A stretch of 43,508 nucleotides of DNA, taken from NCBI GenBank assembly GCA_017460625.1, contig JAFUAT010000005.1, positions 1 through 43,508 of the forward strand, written 5' to 3'. Of this stretch, positions 7,246 through 15,313 are shown piece by piece (position 1 is the stretch's first letter; every line of letters starts with the position of its first letter). This DNA comes from Candidatus Saccharimonadota bacterium. Lineage in GTDB: Bacteria > Patescibacteriota > Saccharimonadia > Saccharimonadales > Saccharimonadaceae. The translations under genes were made by a program, and so were the position numbers. The notes beneath the pieces are model-generated. The model had not been told where the DNA came from, searched no databases, and was given only the letters and a program-made list of their open reading frames with translations.

Positions 7246-8116
7246 CCATAAACTCCTTTGGAAGTGGCGACTCAAAAGTTCGCCTATCGCCCCCAGGTAA
7301 AGTAATCTCAAGTTTGCCAGCGTGCAAAAACAGCCTATCTGCTTTTTCCTCGCCATAAACTGTGTCGCCCAAAATCGGATGTTCAAGATATTTCATATGA
7401 ACTCTGAGCTGATGTGTCCGCCCCGAAGTCGGCTTTAATTCCACCAAAGCATGTTTATCGTCAAATTTAAGCACTTTATAAAAAGTCTCTGATTCTTTTC
7501 CTCTAGGGTCTACCCGAAAAGTTGTCGGTCGTTTCAAATCTCTCGCAATCGGAAGGTCAAGACGCGCTTCCTTCAGCTTCGGCACCCCTGTTAAAACCGC
7601 GAAGTAGGTCTTGTGTGCCTTCCTATCCTGAAATTGGCGCCTTAGCATCGTCTGAGTCTCGGGATTTTTAGCCAAAATCACCACGCCAGACGTATCTCTA
7701 TCTAGCCGATGGACTAGTAACCCAAAATCTTCCAAAGTCTTTTCCGGACAATATTCACCCTTTGCCATCGAAAGTAGCCCCGCTGGTTTATTAAGAACCA
7801 GCACATTTTCATCTTCAAAAATCACTTCCGGCTTTACATCAGCATTTTTCATCGTTTCTGGTACATTCAAATCAATTTTTACGCCGTCTTTAAATTTCAA
7901 ATTTGGTTTTAAAACCGTTTCTCCATCTACTTTTACAAAACCATTTTTGATAAATTTTTGTAAAGTCGAACGATTATAGCTCTTATAGATATTCGCCATC
8001 ATCACATCTAAACGAATTTTTTCTTCCTTTTCAGGCTCGGCATCAGAAATCACGGTGTCACCATTGATCACCCTAGACATTTCTGGCTTGCTAAATTTCT
8101 TCCCCGTCCGAATCAT
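7235..8116 (-). CDS. RluA-family ribosomal large-subunit pseudouridine synthase
   Basis: Converts specific uridines of 23S rRNA (possibly tRNA) to pseudouridine. The 293-residue protein has an S4-like RNA-binding domain at about 34-82 and the catalytic domain after about 95. The active-site signature HRLDRDTSG is at 136-144 with catalytic D139. PTSGRTHQLRVH and LGDTVYG motifs follow. The first 33 residues are charged and poorly conserved, so the true start could be M13 or M39. A GAGGAG sequence lies 12 nt before the first ATG, next to the trpS stop, suggesting read-through from trpS. Which RNA site it modifies cannot be told. Confidence 0.92.
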   Translation of the reverse strand: MIRTGKKFSKPEMSRVINGDTVISDAEPEKEEKIRLDVMMANIYKSYNRSTLQKFIKNGFVKVDGETVLKPNLKFKDGVKIDLNVPETMKNADVKPEVIFEDENVLVLNKPAGLLSMAKGEYCPEKTLEDFGLLVHRLDRDTSGVVILAKNPETQTMLRRQFQDRKAHKTYFAVLTGVPKLKEARLDLPIARDLKRPTTFRVDPRGKESETFYKVLKFDDKHALVELKPTSGRTHQLRVHMKYLEHPILGDTVYGEEKADRLFLHAGKLEITLPGGDRRTFESPLPKEFMDVF

Positions 8117-8139
8117 TTAAAATAAGAACTCCTCATTTT

Positions 8140-9150
8140 TTACCGCAGCCCGACCGCCTTTTGAACGTCAAGCAGTTTCTGCCCTGCAACATCATTAGCA
8201 TAAATCTCGCCCTTTTTAAATAGTTCAAGTACGTCCTCGTCCGAAATCTCTGCCATTTTTGCCTGAAAACTAGAAAGCGCATTTGACACATCATCCGCAA
8301 CGGATTTTTTAAGCTCGCCATAGCGCGTCTCACCTTCCCACTCAGCCACCACTTCGCTAAGCGGTGTATCGGTAAGCAGCGACTTAATAAACAGTAAATT
8401 CGAAATCCCCGGTCGCGTGTCAAAATCAAATTTCACTTCTCCAAACGAATCCGTCGTTGCACTCATGATTTTCTTTGCCGCCTTTTCTGGCGCATCATCA
8501 AGCATAATTTTCGAATTCTCCGAGGCGGTAGATTTACTCATTTTTTTCTCTGGATTCACCAAATCCCGCACCCGAATCGGCTTTTCTACACCCATAAATT
8601 CCACTTGTTTTGCTGTCTCGACTGGCACAGTAAACACTTCACCGAATTTATTATTAAACCGCTCAGCCAAGTTCCGCGTTAGCTCAATGTGCTGGAATTG
8701 GTCCTCGCCAAGCGGTACATATTCAGCACTATATAACAAAATATCCGCCGCCATCAGCACTGGGTAGTCAAAAATTCCTACATTAGCGCTAGCTTTGCCC
8801 TCGGATTTTTCCTTATACTGCGTCATCCGACCCATTTCACCCATCGAAGCAACACAGTTCAAAATCCAGCAAAGCTCCGAATGAGCCGGCACGAAACTCT
8901 GCCTGTAAATATGCACATTTTCATTTACGACTAGCCCTGCCGCTAGATAATTTTTAAGCGTCCGAATGATGTTTTTCTGTAAATCCCCATCAATCTCCGA
9001 AATAATCGAATGAAGATCCGGTACAAAAATATTTACATTAAAATCTTTGGAATGTTTATTAGATAGACGCACCATCGGCAAAAGCGCACCAAGATAATTT
9101 CCAAGCGTCAACACCGAATTTGCTCTTATCCCAGTTAAAATCGTCTTCAT
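8140..9150 (-). CDS. trpS: Tryptophanyl-tRNA synthetase
   Basis: Charges tRNA-Trp with tryptophan; class Ic synthetase, 336 residues, the usual bacterial length. The HIGH-equivalent region LGNYLGAL is at 16-23, MGRMTQYKEK near 106-115 is a TrpRS signature, and KMSKS is at 203-207. The -10 TGCTAAAAT ends 6 nt before the ATG, so the mRNA should be leaderless, which leaves no room for a T-box or attenuator. It is divergent from tRNA-Ala through a symmetric promoter and followed by the pseudouridine synthase. Confidence 0.97.
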   Translation of the reverse strand: MKTILTGIRANSVLTLGNYLGALLPMVRLSNKHSKDFNVNIFVPDLHSIISEIDGDLQKNIIRTLKNYLAAGLVVNENVHIYRQSFVPAHSELCWILNCVASMGEMGRMTQYKEKSEGKASANVGIFDYPVLMAADILLYSAEYVPLGEDQFQHIELTRNLAERFNNKFGEVFTVPVETAKQVEFMGVEKPIRVRDLVNPEKKMSKSTASENSKIMLDDAPEKAAKKIMSATTDSFGEVKFDFDTRPGISNLLFIKSLLTDTPLSEVVAEWEGETRYGELKKSVADDVSNALSSFQAKMAEISDEDVLELFKKGEIYANDVAGQKLLDVQKAVGLR

Positions 9151-9155
9151 ACTTT

Positions 9156-9182
9156 TATTTTAGCACAGACTATGCTAAAATA
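9156..9182. promoter_or_regulatory. Symmetric divergent promoter of trpS (-) and tRNA-Ala (+)
   Basis: A 10-bp perfect inverted repeat (TATTTTAGCA at 9156-9165, TGCTAAAATA at 9173-9182) with a 7-bp centre places one extended -10 (TGCTAAAAT) on each strand. The minus -10 ends 6 nt before trpS; the plus -10 ends 8 nt before the tRNA. Confidence 0.8.
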
Positions 9183-9189
9183 AAACCAC

Positions 9190-9265
9190 GGGGTGTTAGC
9201 TCATCCGGTAGAGCGCAGCTATGGCATAGCTGAGGTGGCGAGTTCGAGTCTCGCACACTCCACCA
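9190..9265 (+). tRNA. tRNA-Ala(GGC)
   Basis: 76 nt. The acceptor GGGGTGT pairs with ACACTCC and contains the G3-U70 wobble that specifies alanine. Anticodon loop ATGGCAT carries GGC. The CCA is encoded. Confidence 0.95.
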
Positions 9266-9280
9266 CATTTAACCCGAAAC

Positions 9281-9311
9281 AAAAACACCTTTATTTAAAA
9301 AGGTGTTTTTT
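9281..9311. terminator. Bidirectional terminator between tRNA-Ala and the hydrolase gene
   Basis: AAAAACACCTTT (9281-9292) pairs with AAAGGTGTTTTT (9299-9310). T-runs follow on both strands, serving the converging tRNA (+) and hydrolase (-). Confidence 0.85.
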
Positions 9312-9325
9312 GACTTTTAAACGGT

Positions 9326-10276
9326 TTAGACTGTGATTAAATCCGCCTTGTCTAGGTCGTAATCGCCCAGAGAAACATGAACGATAGCTGGATTTTCGTA
9401 AGTACTATAATAATAAGTCTTAGAAGCGGTAGAGTAACCACCAGTATAAATAGTTTTTTCGTAGTTGGTTTCGTCCATCAGCGCTCCGCCATCAATCATG
9501 GCAACACCAGTCAGAGTATGAAACAGACGAGAAACGTTTTCGTCTTCGTTGTCTTTTACTGGATAGTGATTGTTAAGATAAGCAACCCGAACAAAACGAG
9601 ATGGAGAGTAATAATCGCCAGGAATGCCACGCATCATGGAGCCGCTACCTAGCGGAATAAGTTTGGTCTTTTCCCATTTGACATCAGCCGGGCGCTTTGG
9701 CGAAAGATTCATGTAATTTCTCAAATTTTCCATATGCCAACCAAAGCCAGGTTGATTAGTCAAAATATCCGTGTCATTGTGATGAATTTCCATACCGTTT
9801 TTGGTATATTCTACAACGATGGAGCGTTCGCGATCGCCGATAAGATAGTGAAGCTCGGAAACTGGAAATTTATCATTGATTGGCTTAGCTACAATGGCAG
9901 TGTTTTTCAAAGCCTCTTCAACTTCATTCACAGAAGAAAAGTTCATGGTCACCCAAAGCGGAAATTCATAGGCGGCAACATTAGTTTTGCCATCGACGGC
10001 GTATTCTTCATAGGCGCTGTATCCCGGGAAATTTAGTCCAGCAATAGCCAGCCCAGCTTCATTTGCACAATCAAAATAAAGCGGTGTATCATCCTCGACG
10101 ATGGCCATACCTATAATAGCGCCATACTGAGGCGATTGGTCACCTAGAAACGCGGACGGATAACTAAATTCGCGTGGTGTAATAACTACTTTTTGGCCAT
10201 AACCCATCGTCCAATCTAGGTTGCGACCAAAATACATTTCATTGTTTTTGCTGTTGAAACGGATTCCCGTGCACAT
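9326..10276 (-). CDS. Choloylglycine hydrolase family enzyme (bile salt hydrolase / penicillin V acylase-like)
   Basis: N-terminal-nucleophile hydrolase that cuts a linear amide bond; the family includes bile salt hydrolases, penicillin V acylases and N-acyl-homoserine lactone acylases. 316 residues is the usual length. After Met removal C2 is the nucleophile (MCTGIRF). Other conserved residues are present: R18 and D21 (GRNLDW), N82, N174 (TNQP) and R227 (SPSRFVR). No signal peptide, so cytoplasmic or released by lysis. The need for Cys at position 2 fixes the ATG, although AAGGA sits about 12 nt away. It has its own promoter and a terminator. The substrate cannot be read; a bile-salt role would suggest a gut or oral host. 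Confidence 0.92.
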   Translation of the reverse strand: MCTGIRFNSKNNEMYFGRNLDWTMGYGQKVVITPREFSYPSAFLGDQSPQYGAIIGMAIVEDDTPLYFDCANEAGLAIAGLNFPGYSAYEEYAVDGKTNVAAYEFPLWVTMNFSSVNEVEEALKNTAIVAKPINDKFPVSELHYLIGDRERSIVVEYTKNGMEIHHNDTDILTNQPGFGWHMENLRNYMNLSPKRPADVKWEKTKLIPLGSGSMMRGIPGDYYSPSRFVRVAYLNNHYPVKDNEDENVSRLFHTLTGVAMIDGGALMDETNYEKTIYTGGYSTASKTYYYSTYENPAIVHVSLGDYDLDKADLITV

Positions 10277-10305
10277 AAATAAATAGTTCCTTGATTATTT
10301 ATTTA

Positions 10306-10314
10306 ATTATAGCA
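10306..10314 (-). promoter_or_regulatory. Extended -10 promoter of the hydrolase gene
   Basis: TGCTATAAT on the minus strand, 29 nt before the ATG. Confidence 0.7.
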
Positions 10315-10340
10315 CAAGCGGGATAAAATGGGGGATTTTA

Positions 10341-11006
10341 TTATATACGATCAGCGTAAATTACAAGACGGTGAGAAGCATCACCATTACCATAACTAGT
10401 ACCAGTACAGGTCATAAAGGCTACACTGTAATTACTAGAATATTTCACGCCATTTACAATATCAGTAAGGTTAGCACGAGCGATATTAGCCATGTGGCTA
10501 CCAGTACAGTCATTATAACCATTATGACAAAGCTCCAAAGTCGTAGCACTGGTTTTCTTAAAAATCCGCACATCCTTCACGAGATAGGTAGTAATGGCGC
10601 CGTTTTCTTTTACAGAGATAGTCGAACCGATACCATGAGTGCCAAGATTTCCAAACAAATTAGAAGAGTTGTGAGCGTAAATCAAATTGTTAGTCTTATA
10701 AACATCGGTATAAGAAAGTGGAACAGCATCAAATGTAGCCTTATAGGCAGTAACCTGATAATCATAACCAGGATTATTAGAAGCTTTCACCGTGGTATTC
10801 TTTGGTGCAGTATAAGTATAAGAAGAAAAAGTAGCATTAGAAGCTAATGTCTCAAGAGATTCTTCGTTTACCGGAGTTTTTTCCTGAAGCAAAGAAACAG
10901 TCTCATCGGTATCAGGAACCACGTCGGCCTTGGTATCACCAAAAGTACCAGAGGTCAAAAGACCAATAGCCATTACAGATAATAAAACTAAAATATAATT
11001 CTTCAC
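10341..11006 (-). CDS. Sortase family protein (secreted or membrane-anchored)
   Basis: Transpeptidase family that normally joins surface proteins to the wall or to pilins. The 221-residue protein begins at a GTG (GGGAG about 7 nt before it). Residues 1-23 are a signal peptide or anchor, followed by a Thr/Glu-rich spacer to about 80 and the sortase core. The catalytic triad is recognisable: H112 (IYAHNSS), C200 (FMTCTG) and R213 (SHRLVIYAD). There is an extra cysteine pair near C160/C167. No LPXTG-bearing protein occurs in the window, so the substrate is unknown. It is separately transcribed from a perfect consensus promoter. Confidence 0.85.
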   Translation of the reverse strand: MKNYILVLLSVMAIGLLTSGTFGDTKADVVPDTDETVSLLQEKTPVNEESLETLASNATFSSYTYTAPKNTTVKASNNPGYDYQVTAYKATFDAVPLSYTDVYKTNNLIYAHNSSNLFGNLGTHGIGSTISVKENGAITTYLVKDVRIFKKTSATTLELCHNGYNDCTGSHMANIARANLTDIVNGVKYSSNYSVAFMTCTGTSYGNGDASHRLVIYADRI

Positions 11007-11035
11007 TCTATAACTCCCAATGTTATATTAAACCC

Positions 11036-11064
11036 ATTATATCATACTTATGCTAAAATGTCAA
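11036..11064 (-). promoter_or_regulatory. Consensus promoter of the sortase gene
   Basis: TTGACA (11064-11059), 17-bp spacer and TATAAT (11041-11036): the only perfect sigma-70-type match in the window. Confidence 0.9.
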
Positions 11065-11121
11065 GATTTTTACAGGTAAAAGCCCCCTAAGCGTGGCGTA
11101 CTTCCGTCTAAAGGAAAAATG

Positions 11122-11130
11122 TGATATAAT
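11122..11130 (+). promoter_or_regulatory. Extended -10 promoter of the HD-domain gene
   Basis: TGATATAAT on the plus strand, 42 nt before the ATG. The leader carries AAGGAGGG. Confidence 0.75.
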
Positions 11131-11172
11131 GAACAGATGTAGGTGGGCGTAGTTTAACAAGGAGGGTGAAAA

Positions 11173-12045
11173 ATGGAGAAAGATGCGCTATTTTTACTGT
11201 ATGAAAAAATCATGCGTAATGAGATTGCACTTCGCAGTGAAAGCGAAATCGCTAAGACCTATGGCGAGAGAATCATAGAGAGTACTTCAGAAATCTACGG
11301 AGCAACTCATCGAATTTTTATGAATTCTCAGTTGTCGTTTGTTTCTCGTTCCTACAATCATTTCTATGGTTTGTCGGACGATGAAGTATACGAATCCGTA
11401 GGAGCTCACACAAATCTTGCCAGAGCCATATTAAAAGAAGCGATTATGTACCATTATGGAGACATGTTTGGTAGAGATTTGCCGGACAATCTTCATACGA
11501 TAGACAGTTACACGTACAGAGACCTGGTTGACACCATGGATGTTCACGATTTGGCAGAAATCAAATATGGTGATAGTTCTGACAATGGCGCTCGTGACGA
11601 AGTATCAAAAAATCAACGAGAGCTTAAGTTCATTCGCGAGTATCTTGATACCTACCCGAAGAACGCACCGCTCAACAAGCTAAACATCACCGCTTTGATT
11701 CGCGCTATGCAAAAGCACAACACCCCTTCAGGAAAATTGCTCTACCTTTCGGACAAGGTAGCAGCACTGATTGTCACACTGACACTAGACTCGCTTGGTT
11801 CACCGCCGACGATGTCGATGGACTACGAACATGCTTCCGACAGAGACAAAGTCGAAATGTCGATGTGTGATTCCAATTTAGACGGTCGCTATAAAGCAAG
11901 CGAGATGTGGACGATTGATTTCTTTGAGCTAAGAGATCTTGTCAGTCTAGATCGCTCGTTTTTCTTTACGGGTATCATCGTAATGGCGACCTTAATGACA
12001 AACGAATGCTGGTATCGTTGGCGCGAAAAGTCGTATATTTCTTAA
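11173..12045 (+). CDS. HD-domain phosphohydrolase
   Basis: 290 residues, one of only two plus-strand proteins here. The metal-binding HD pattern is present: H79 (VGAHTNLAR), H125-D126 (DVHDLAEIKYGD) and D194 (YLSDKVAAL), with E129 and D134 nearby. The layout (H, then HDxxE, then a distant D preceded by Ser/Ala) resembles the YfbR/HDDC2 5'-nucleotidase group, so a nucleotide phosphatase is plausible. The first 65 residues are alpha-helical and not recognised. The start has AAGGAGGG eight nt upstream. It has its own promoter and a strong terminator, hence a monocistronic gene. Exact substrate unknown. Confidence 0.8.
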   Translation: MEKDALFLLYEKIMRNEIALRSESEIAKTYGERIIESTSEIYGATHRIFMNSQLSFVSRSYNHFYGLSDDEVYESVGAHTNLARAILKEAIMYHYGDMFGRDLPDNLHTIDSYTYRDLVDTMDVHDLAEIKYGDSSDNGARDEVSKNQRELKFIREYLDTYPKNAPLNKLNITALIRAMQKHNTPSGKLLYLSDKVAALIVTLTLDSLGSPPTMSMDYEHASDRDKVEMSMCDSNLDGRYKASEMWTIDFFELRDLVSLDRSFFFTGIIVMATLMTNECWYRWREKSYIS

Positions 12046-12060
12046 ACCCTACCTACAAAA

Positions 12061-12091
12061 ATCCCTGCCTATCAAGGCAGGGATATTTTTT
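12061..12091. terminator. Bidirectional terminator between the HD gene and tRNA-Ala(CGC)
   Basis: ATCCCTGCCT (12061-12070), loop ATCA, AGGCAGGGAT (12075-12084), then ATTTTTT on plus and TTTTTG on minus. Confidence 0.92.
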
Positions 12092-12100
12092 GCGAAAACG

Positions 12101-12176
12101 TGGTGGAGTGTAGGGGATTTGAACCCCTGACCTACTGATTGCGAACCAGTCGCTCTACCAACTGAGCTAACACCCC
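12101..12176 (-). tRNA. tRNA-Ala(CGC)
   Basis: 76 nt on the minus strand. The acceptor is identical to the other tRNA-Ala (GGGGTGT/ACACTCC, G3-U70). The anticodon stem ACTGG/TCAGT carries loop TTCGCAA with anticodon CGC (decodes GCG). CCA is encoded. Confidence 0.93.
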
Positions 12177-12185
12177 ATAGCGCAA

Positions 12186-12219
12186 AAGTAAATATTTACT
12201 TCACACTTCTATTATACCA
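12186..12219 (-). promoter_or_regulatory. Promoter and leader palindrome of tRNA-Ala(CGC)
   Basis: TGGTATAAT (12219-12211) lies 34 nt before the tRNA. The perfect 16-bp palindrome AAGTAAATATTTACTT (12186-12201) lies in the transcribed leader and could be a processing or operator site. Confidence 0.6.
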
Positions 12220-12260
12220 CATTTATTGCATCGATGACCCATCTAAAAGCTGGGGTGTAT

Positions 12261-13640
12261 TTATTCCGGAATCGGAAACTTCAGTGCCAATTCCTTTACC
12301 TCCGCCCGAATCGGCTCCAATTCATCCGCATAATCAGCCAATTTTTCTTCGGAGCCTGCTTTTTTGCAAATGTCCGCCACCTTTTTCATCCAGTCCGCCA
12401 GTTTCTCCATTTCGGCACCAGAGAGCCCCCGCGTCGTCATCGCTGGAGTACCAAGCCTTACTCCAGACGGGCGAAAAGCCCCGCCCTTATCGTGTGGCAA
12501 CGCATTCGCGTTTAAAGTTAGCCCCACTGCATCAAGCGCCTTTTCATAAATCTTCCCATCAAATCCAAAGCTTTTCACACAGTCAATTAAAATCAAATGG
12601 TTCTCCGTTCCATCCCCTTGAAGTACAAATGAATGCGCCTTTAATTTTTCCGCTAATATCTTGGCATTTTCAACGATTTTCGCCGCATAATCTTTAAAAG
12701 CAGGCGAGAGCGCTTCTTTAAACGCCACCGCCTTTGCTGCAATCACATGTTCTAACGGTCCGCCCTGCGTCCCTGGAAACACCGCTCTATCAATCAAAAT
12801 CGGAATGTTTTCAAGTGTATGCGCTGGCTTTTTTAGCGGCGAAGTGACTTTCCCCTTGGTGAGAATCAACCCGCCGCGTGGCCCACGCAGAGTCTTATGT
12901 GTAGTCGTCGTCATCACGTCAAACCCAAAATCTAGCGGGTTCGGATGCACTCCGCCAGCGATTAACCCCGCCACATGTGCCATATCCGCCATCAAAAGTA
13001 TCTCGTGCCCGTATTTTTTTGTCGCTTTTTTTCGTATCTCGGCAATTTTCTGAAAATCCGGCACCTTCATAAAAGCCGAATATCCAACCAAAATCACCTT
13101 TGGATCAGACGAAAGCGCTTTCTTCTCTAAATCCTGATAGTCAATGTCGCCTGTTTCATCAACTCCATACCCCACAAAATTATAAACATGCGCCGAAAGC
13201 GTCACAGGCGCCCCATGCGTCAAATGCCCACCAGCCGGAAGCGACATCCCAAGAATCGTATCTCCTGGCTCACACCAAGCAAAATACACCGCCGTATTTG
13301 CCTGTGCCCCCGAATGGGGTTGCACATTCGCATGGTCCGCATGAAACAGCCGACACGCCCTATCAATCGCTAATCTCTCAATTCTATCTACGTTCATTTG
13401 CCCGCCATAATACCGATAATTTGGCAAAATCTCCGTCGCGATTTTTTCTTCCCCCCACTCATTTTCAGAAAACCCAATTCCTTCAAAAGACGGATACCCT
13501 TCGGAATATTTGTTAGTAAGTACCGACCCCATCGCCTTCAAAACATTCGGCGACACATAATTCTCACTCGGAATCAGCTCCAGCCCTTCCATCTGGCGAG
13601 TTTTTTCATTTTCAATTAAATCAAGTACAAGTTCCTTCAT
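12261..13640 (-). CDS. glyA: Serine hydroxymethyltransferase
   Basis: PLP enzyme that converts serine and tetrahydrofolate to glycine and 5,10-methylene-THF. 459 residues, longer than the usual 415-420. The PLP-lysine is K249 in TTTTHKTLRGPRGG; HSGAQAN (109-115) and MADMAHVAGLIAGG (217-230) are canonical. Between LTNKYSEGYP (41-50) and RYYGG (76-80), normally separated by two to four residues, there is an insert of about 25 residues rich in Glu and Phe. AAGGAG precedes the ATG. It is third in the thyA-folA-glyA unit, with a 9-nt gap after folA, and supplies the methylene-THF consumed by ThyA. Confidence 0.96.
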   Translation of the reverse strand: MKELVLDLIENEKTRQMEGLELIPSENYVSPNVLKAMGSVLTNKYSEGYPSFEGIGFSENEWGEEKIATEILPNYRYYGGQMNVDRIERLAIDRACRLFHADHANVQPHSGAQANTAVYFAWCEPGDTILGMSLPAGGHLTHGAPVTLSAHVYNFVGYGVDETGDIDYQDLEKKALSSDPKVILVGYSAFMKVPDFQKIAEIRKKATKKYGHEILLMADMAHVAGLIAGGVHPNPLDFGFDVMTTTTHKTLRGPRGGLILTKGKVTSPLKKPAHTLENIPILIDRAVFPGTQGGPLEHVIAAKAVAFKEALSPAFKDYAAKIVENAKILAEKLKAHSFVLQGDGTENHLILIDCVKSFGFDGKIYEKALDAVGLTLNANALPHDKGGAFRPSGVRLGTPAMTTRGLSGAEMEKLADWMKKVADICKKAGSEEKLADYADELEPIRAEVKELALKFPIPE

Positions 13641-13649
13641 TTTTACTCC

Positions 13650-14120
13650 TTATTTTAATGTATATAATGAAATCTCGAAAGCTAGATCATTTTCCTTTCC
13701 TTCCTGAATTATTTGGCGGGTATATTTAGTTTTATCAAATTCCGGGAAAACCGTATCCGCCTCTGCTTCGGCATCTACTTCAGTCAGATAAATCTTCTTC
13801 GCATATTTCAAAAATTCAAAATAAACCATCCCGCCCCCAATCACAAAAATCTCTTCCGGCGTATCCTTGTTTTCTGCGATAAAAGCTCCAAGCTCGCTCA
13901 CGCTCTCATCCGCCCCCGGAACCGGATTTCTAGAAATCACGATGTTCGTTCTATCTTTCAACTTGCCAGGCAGCGACTCCCAAGTTTTTCGCCCCATCAC
14001 CACCTTGTGCCCTTTCGTCGTTTCGCGGAAAAACTTCATATCCGTCTTCAAACGAAAAATTAACTTTCCATCTTTGCCTAGCTCCCGATTTTTCCCAACG
14101 CATGCAATCAAACTAAACAT
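13650..14120 (-). CDS. folA: Dihydrofolate reductase
   Basis: NADPH-dependent reduction of dihydrofolate to tetrahydrofolate, recycling the product of thymidylate synthase. 156 residues, the normal size. Active-site D27 is present, VVMGRKTWESLP (40-51) is the conserved cofactor segment, IVISRNP and FVIGGGMVYFEFL are present, and YLTEVDAEAEADTVFP matches the C-terminal signature. Trp22 of the usual (I/L)PW motif is Phe here (KLIFRLKTD), a position that affects the active-site loop and antifolate contacts. A GGGGTG Shine-Dalgarno precedes the ATG. Between thyA and glyA in the thymidylate cluster. Confidence 0.95.
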   Translation of the reverse strand: MFSLIACVGKNRELGKDGKLIFRLKTDMKFFRETTKGHKVVMGRKTWESLPGKLKDRTNIVISRNPVPGADESVSELGAFIAENKDTPEEIFVIGGGMVYFEFLKYAKKIYLTEVDAEAEADTVFPEFDKTKYTRQIIQEGKENDLAFEISLYTLK

Positions 14121-14180
14121 TTTTCACCCCTGTTATAATTGACAAATTAGCATAAGTGTGATAAAATGGAATCATAGCGG

Positions 14181-15146
14181 TTACTCCGTGACTGGCATTT
14201 TAATTGTGCCAAGATTCTTGTAATCAATTAGCTTTATATCTTTCAACTCTTTCGACGAATCAAATTTATAAAAATCGTGTATTTCTGGGTTTAACCAAAG
14301 TTTTGGCGCATCCGGCAAAGTACCATTTTTTACCGCCGTGTCGTACCGCTCTATCTGTTCTTTAATTCCCGCTACTTGATTCTCATAAATATGCGCGTCG
14401 TTCGTGATGAAGGTAAATTGCCCCGGCTTCGCGCCAACGCACTGCGCTACCATGTAGCACAGCACCGCGTACTGCGCAATATTAAACGGCAACCCAAGCG
14501 GCACATCTGTAGAGCGCGAAGTTACGAGAAGGTTTAGCCGTCCATTAACCATATTCCACTGCGAATTCCACACGCAGGATGGCAGAGCCGCCGTTTCTAG
14601 CCACTCGTTTTGCCAAAGCGATAAAACCATTCGCCGATTCCCTGGGTTGTTTTTCAGAGTGTCAATCAAATTTTGGGTCAAACGATACCGCTTTACTATC
14701 CAGCCATAAGCCGTACCAATCGTATGGGCAAAATCTTCCGCTGGCTCGTTCGGATGATTCTCGTGAAAAATCTGATTCAAATTCCGCCCCTGGTACGTCC
14801 CATCTTCTGCGACTTCCCACTCGTCCCAAATCTTCACATTTCTATCCCTTAACCATCTTACATCGTTCGACGCCTGCTGATATATCCAGAGCAGCTCCAG
14901 CGTCGCCGTCTTAAACCCGACTTTCTTAGACACCAAAATCGGAAATTCTTCCGCAAGGTCAAATTGCAAAACCTGATGCGGCAACCGAATCGTCCGCGAC
15001 TCAGATTTCGCCTGCGCCGTGTGGTCCGGAATCGCATTTTTGACTCCCACCCCCCGAGTGTCCGTCTTTTTGTAGTTTAAAATTTTCTCACCATCAGCCA
15101 GAATCCGCCGGCACAGGTCAATGTACTGCTCATCAAATTTGCTCAT
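14181..15146 (-). CDS. thyA: Thymidylate synthase (ThyA type)
   Basis: Methylates dUMP to dTMP with methylene-THF, yielding dihydrofolate. The start is at ATG 15146 (321 residues) with GGAGG just upstream; the longer frame to 15203 runs through the promoter and is rejected. The nucleophile is C191 in LPSCVWNSQW. The His that follows Cys in the common PCH motif is Val, as in the Bacillus ThyA-like subgroup. The phosphate-binding RSTDVPLGLPFN (211-222) is intact. It is first in the thyA-folA-glyA unit, so the three enzymes together form a closed thymidylate cycle. Confidence 0.95.
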   Translation of the reverse strand: MSKFDEQYIDLCRRILADGEKILNYKKTDTRGVGVKNAIPDHTAQAKSESRTIRLPHQVLQFDLAEEFPILVSKKVGFKTATLELLWIYQQASNDVRWLRDRNVKIWDEWEVAEDGTYQGRNLNQIFHENHPNEPAEDFAHTIGTAYGWIVKRYRLTQNLIDTLKNNPGNRRMVLSLWQNEWLETAALPSCVWNSQWNMVNGRLNLLVTSRSTDVPLGLPFNIAQYAVLCYMVAQCVGAKPGQFTFITNDAHIYENQVAGIKEQIERYDTAVKNGTLPDAPKLWLNPEIHDFYKFDSSKELKDIKLIDYKNLGTIKMPVTE

Positions 15147-15165
15147 TTTACCTCCACTTTTCCTT

Positions 15166-15174
15166 ATTATATCA
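15166..15174 (-). promoter_or_regulatory. Promoter of the thyA-folA-glyA unit
   Basis: TGATATAAT on the minus strand ends 19 nt before ATG 15146, and GGAGG lies between them. This position fixes the thyA start. Confidence 0.8.
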
Positions 15175-15313
15175 CAATCCGAGGCGGCAGAGCGTTTTTC
15201 CACTTTGTGCTTCCACCCGCCTCTTTATCCTTTTTTGGACAGTGTGCAGAAAATCCGCAAAGTAATTTTTCCAGTTTTGAAGACGTGGAGAGAGGGAACT
15301 AGGAAAACTAGAA

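Noticed and set aside
7246-7386. N-terminal extension of the delta-prime-like gene to 7386
   Set aside because: It overlaps the pseudouridine synthase by 150 nt and has no family similarity; AAGGAG precedes ATG 7245.
8140-9189. T-box or attenuator upstream of trpS (and of pheS, metG)
   Set aside because: The -10 elements lie 6-10 nt from the start codons, leaving no leader for an RNA switch.
13100-13516. Long plus-strand ORF opposite glyA
   Set aside because: Shadow of glyA codon bias; low-complexity, no promoter or SD.
14150-14180. Plus-strand promoter (TGTGATAAAAT) into the thyA 3' end
   Set aside because: A single -10-like match without a -35 or a downstream plus-strand gene.
15147-15203. 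N-terminal extension of thyA to 15203
   Set aside because: It contains the TGATATAAT promoter; the ATG at 15146 has GGAGG and matches family starts.
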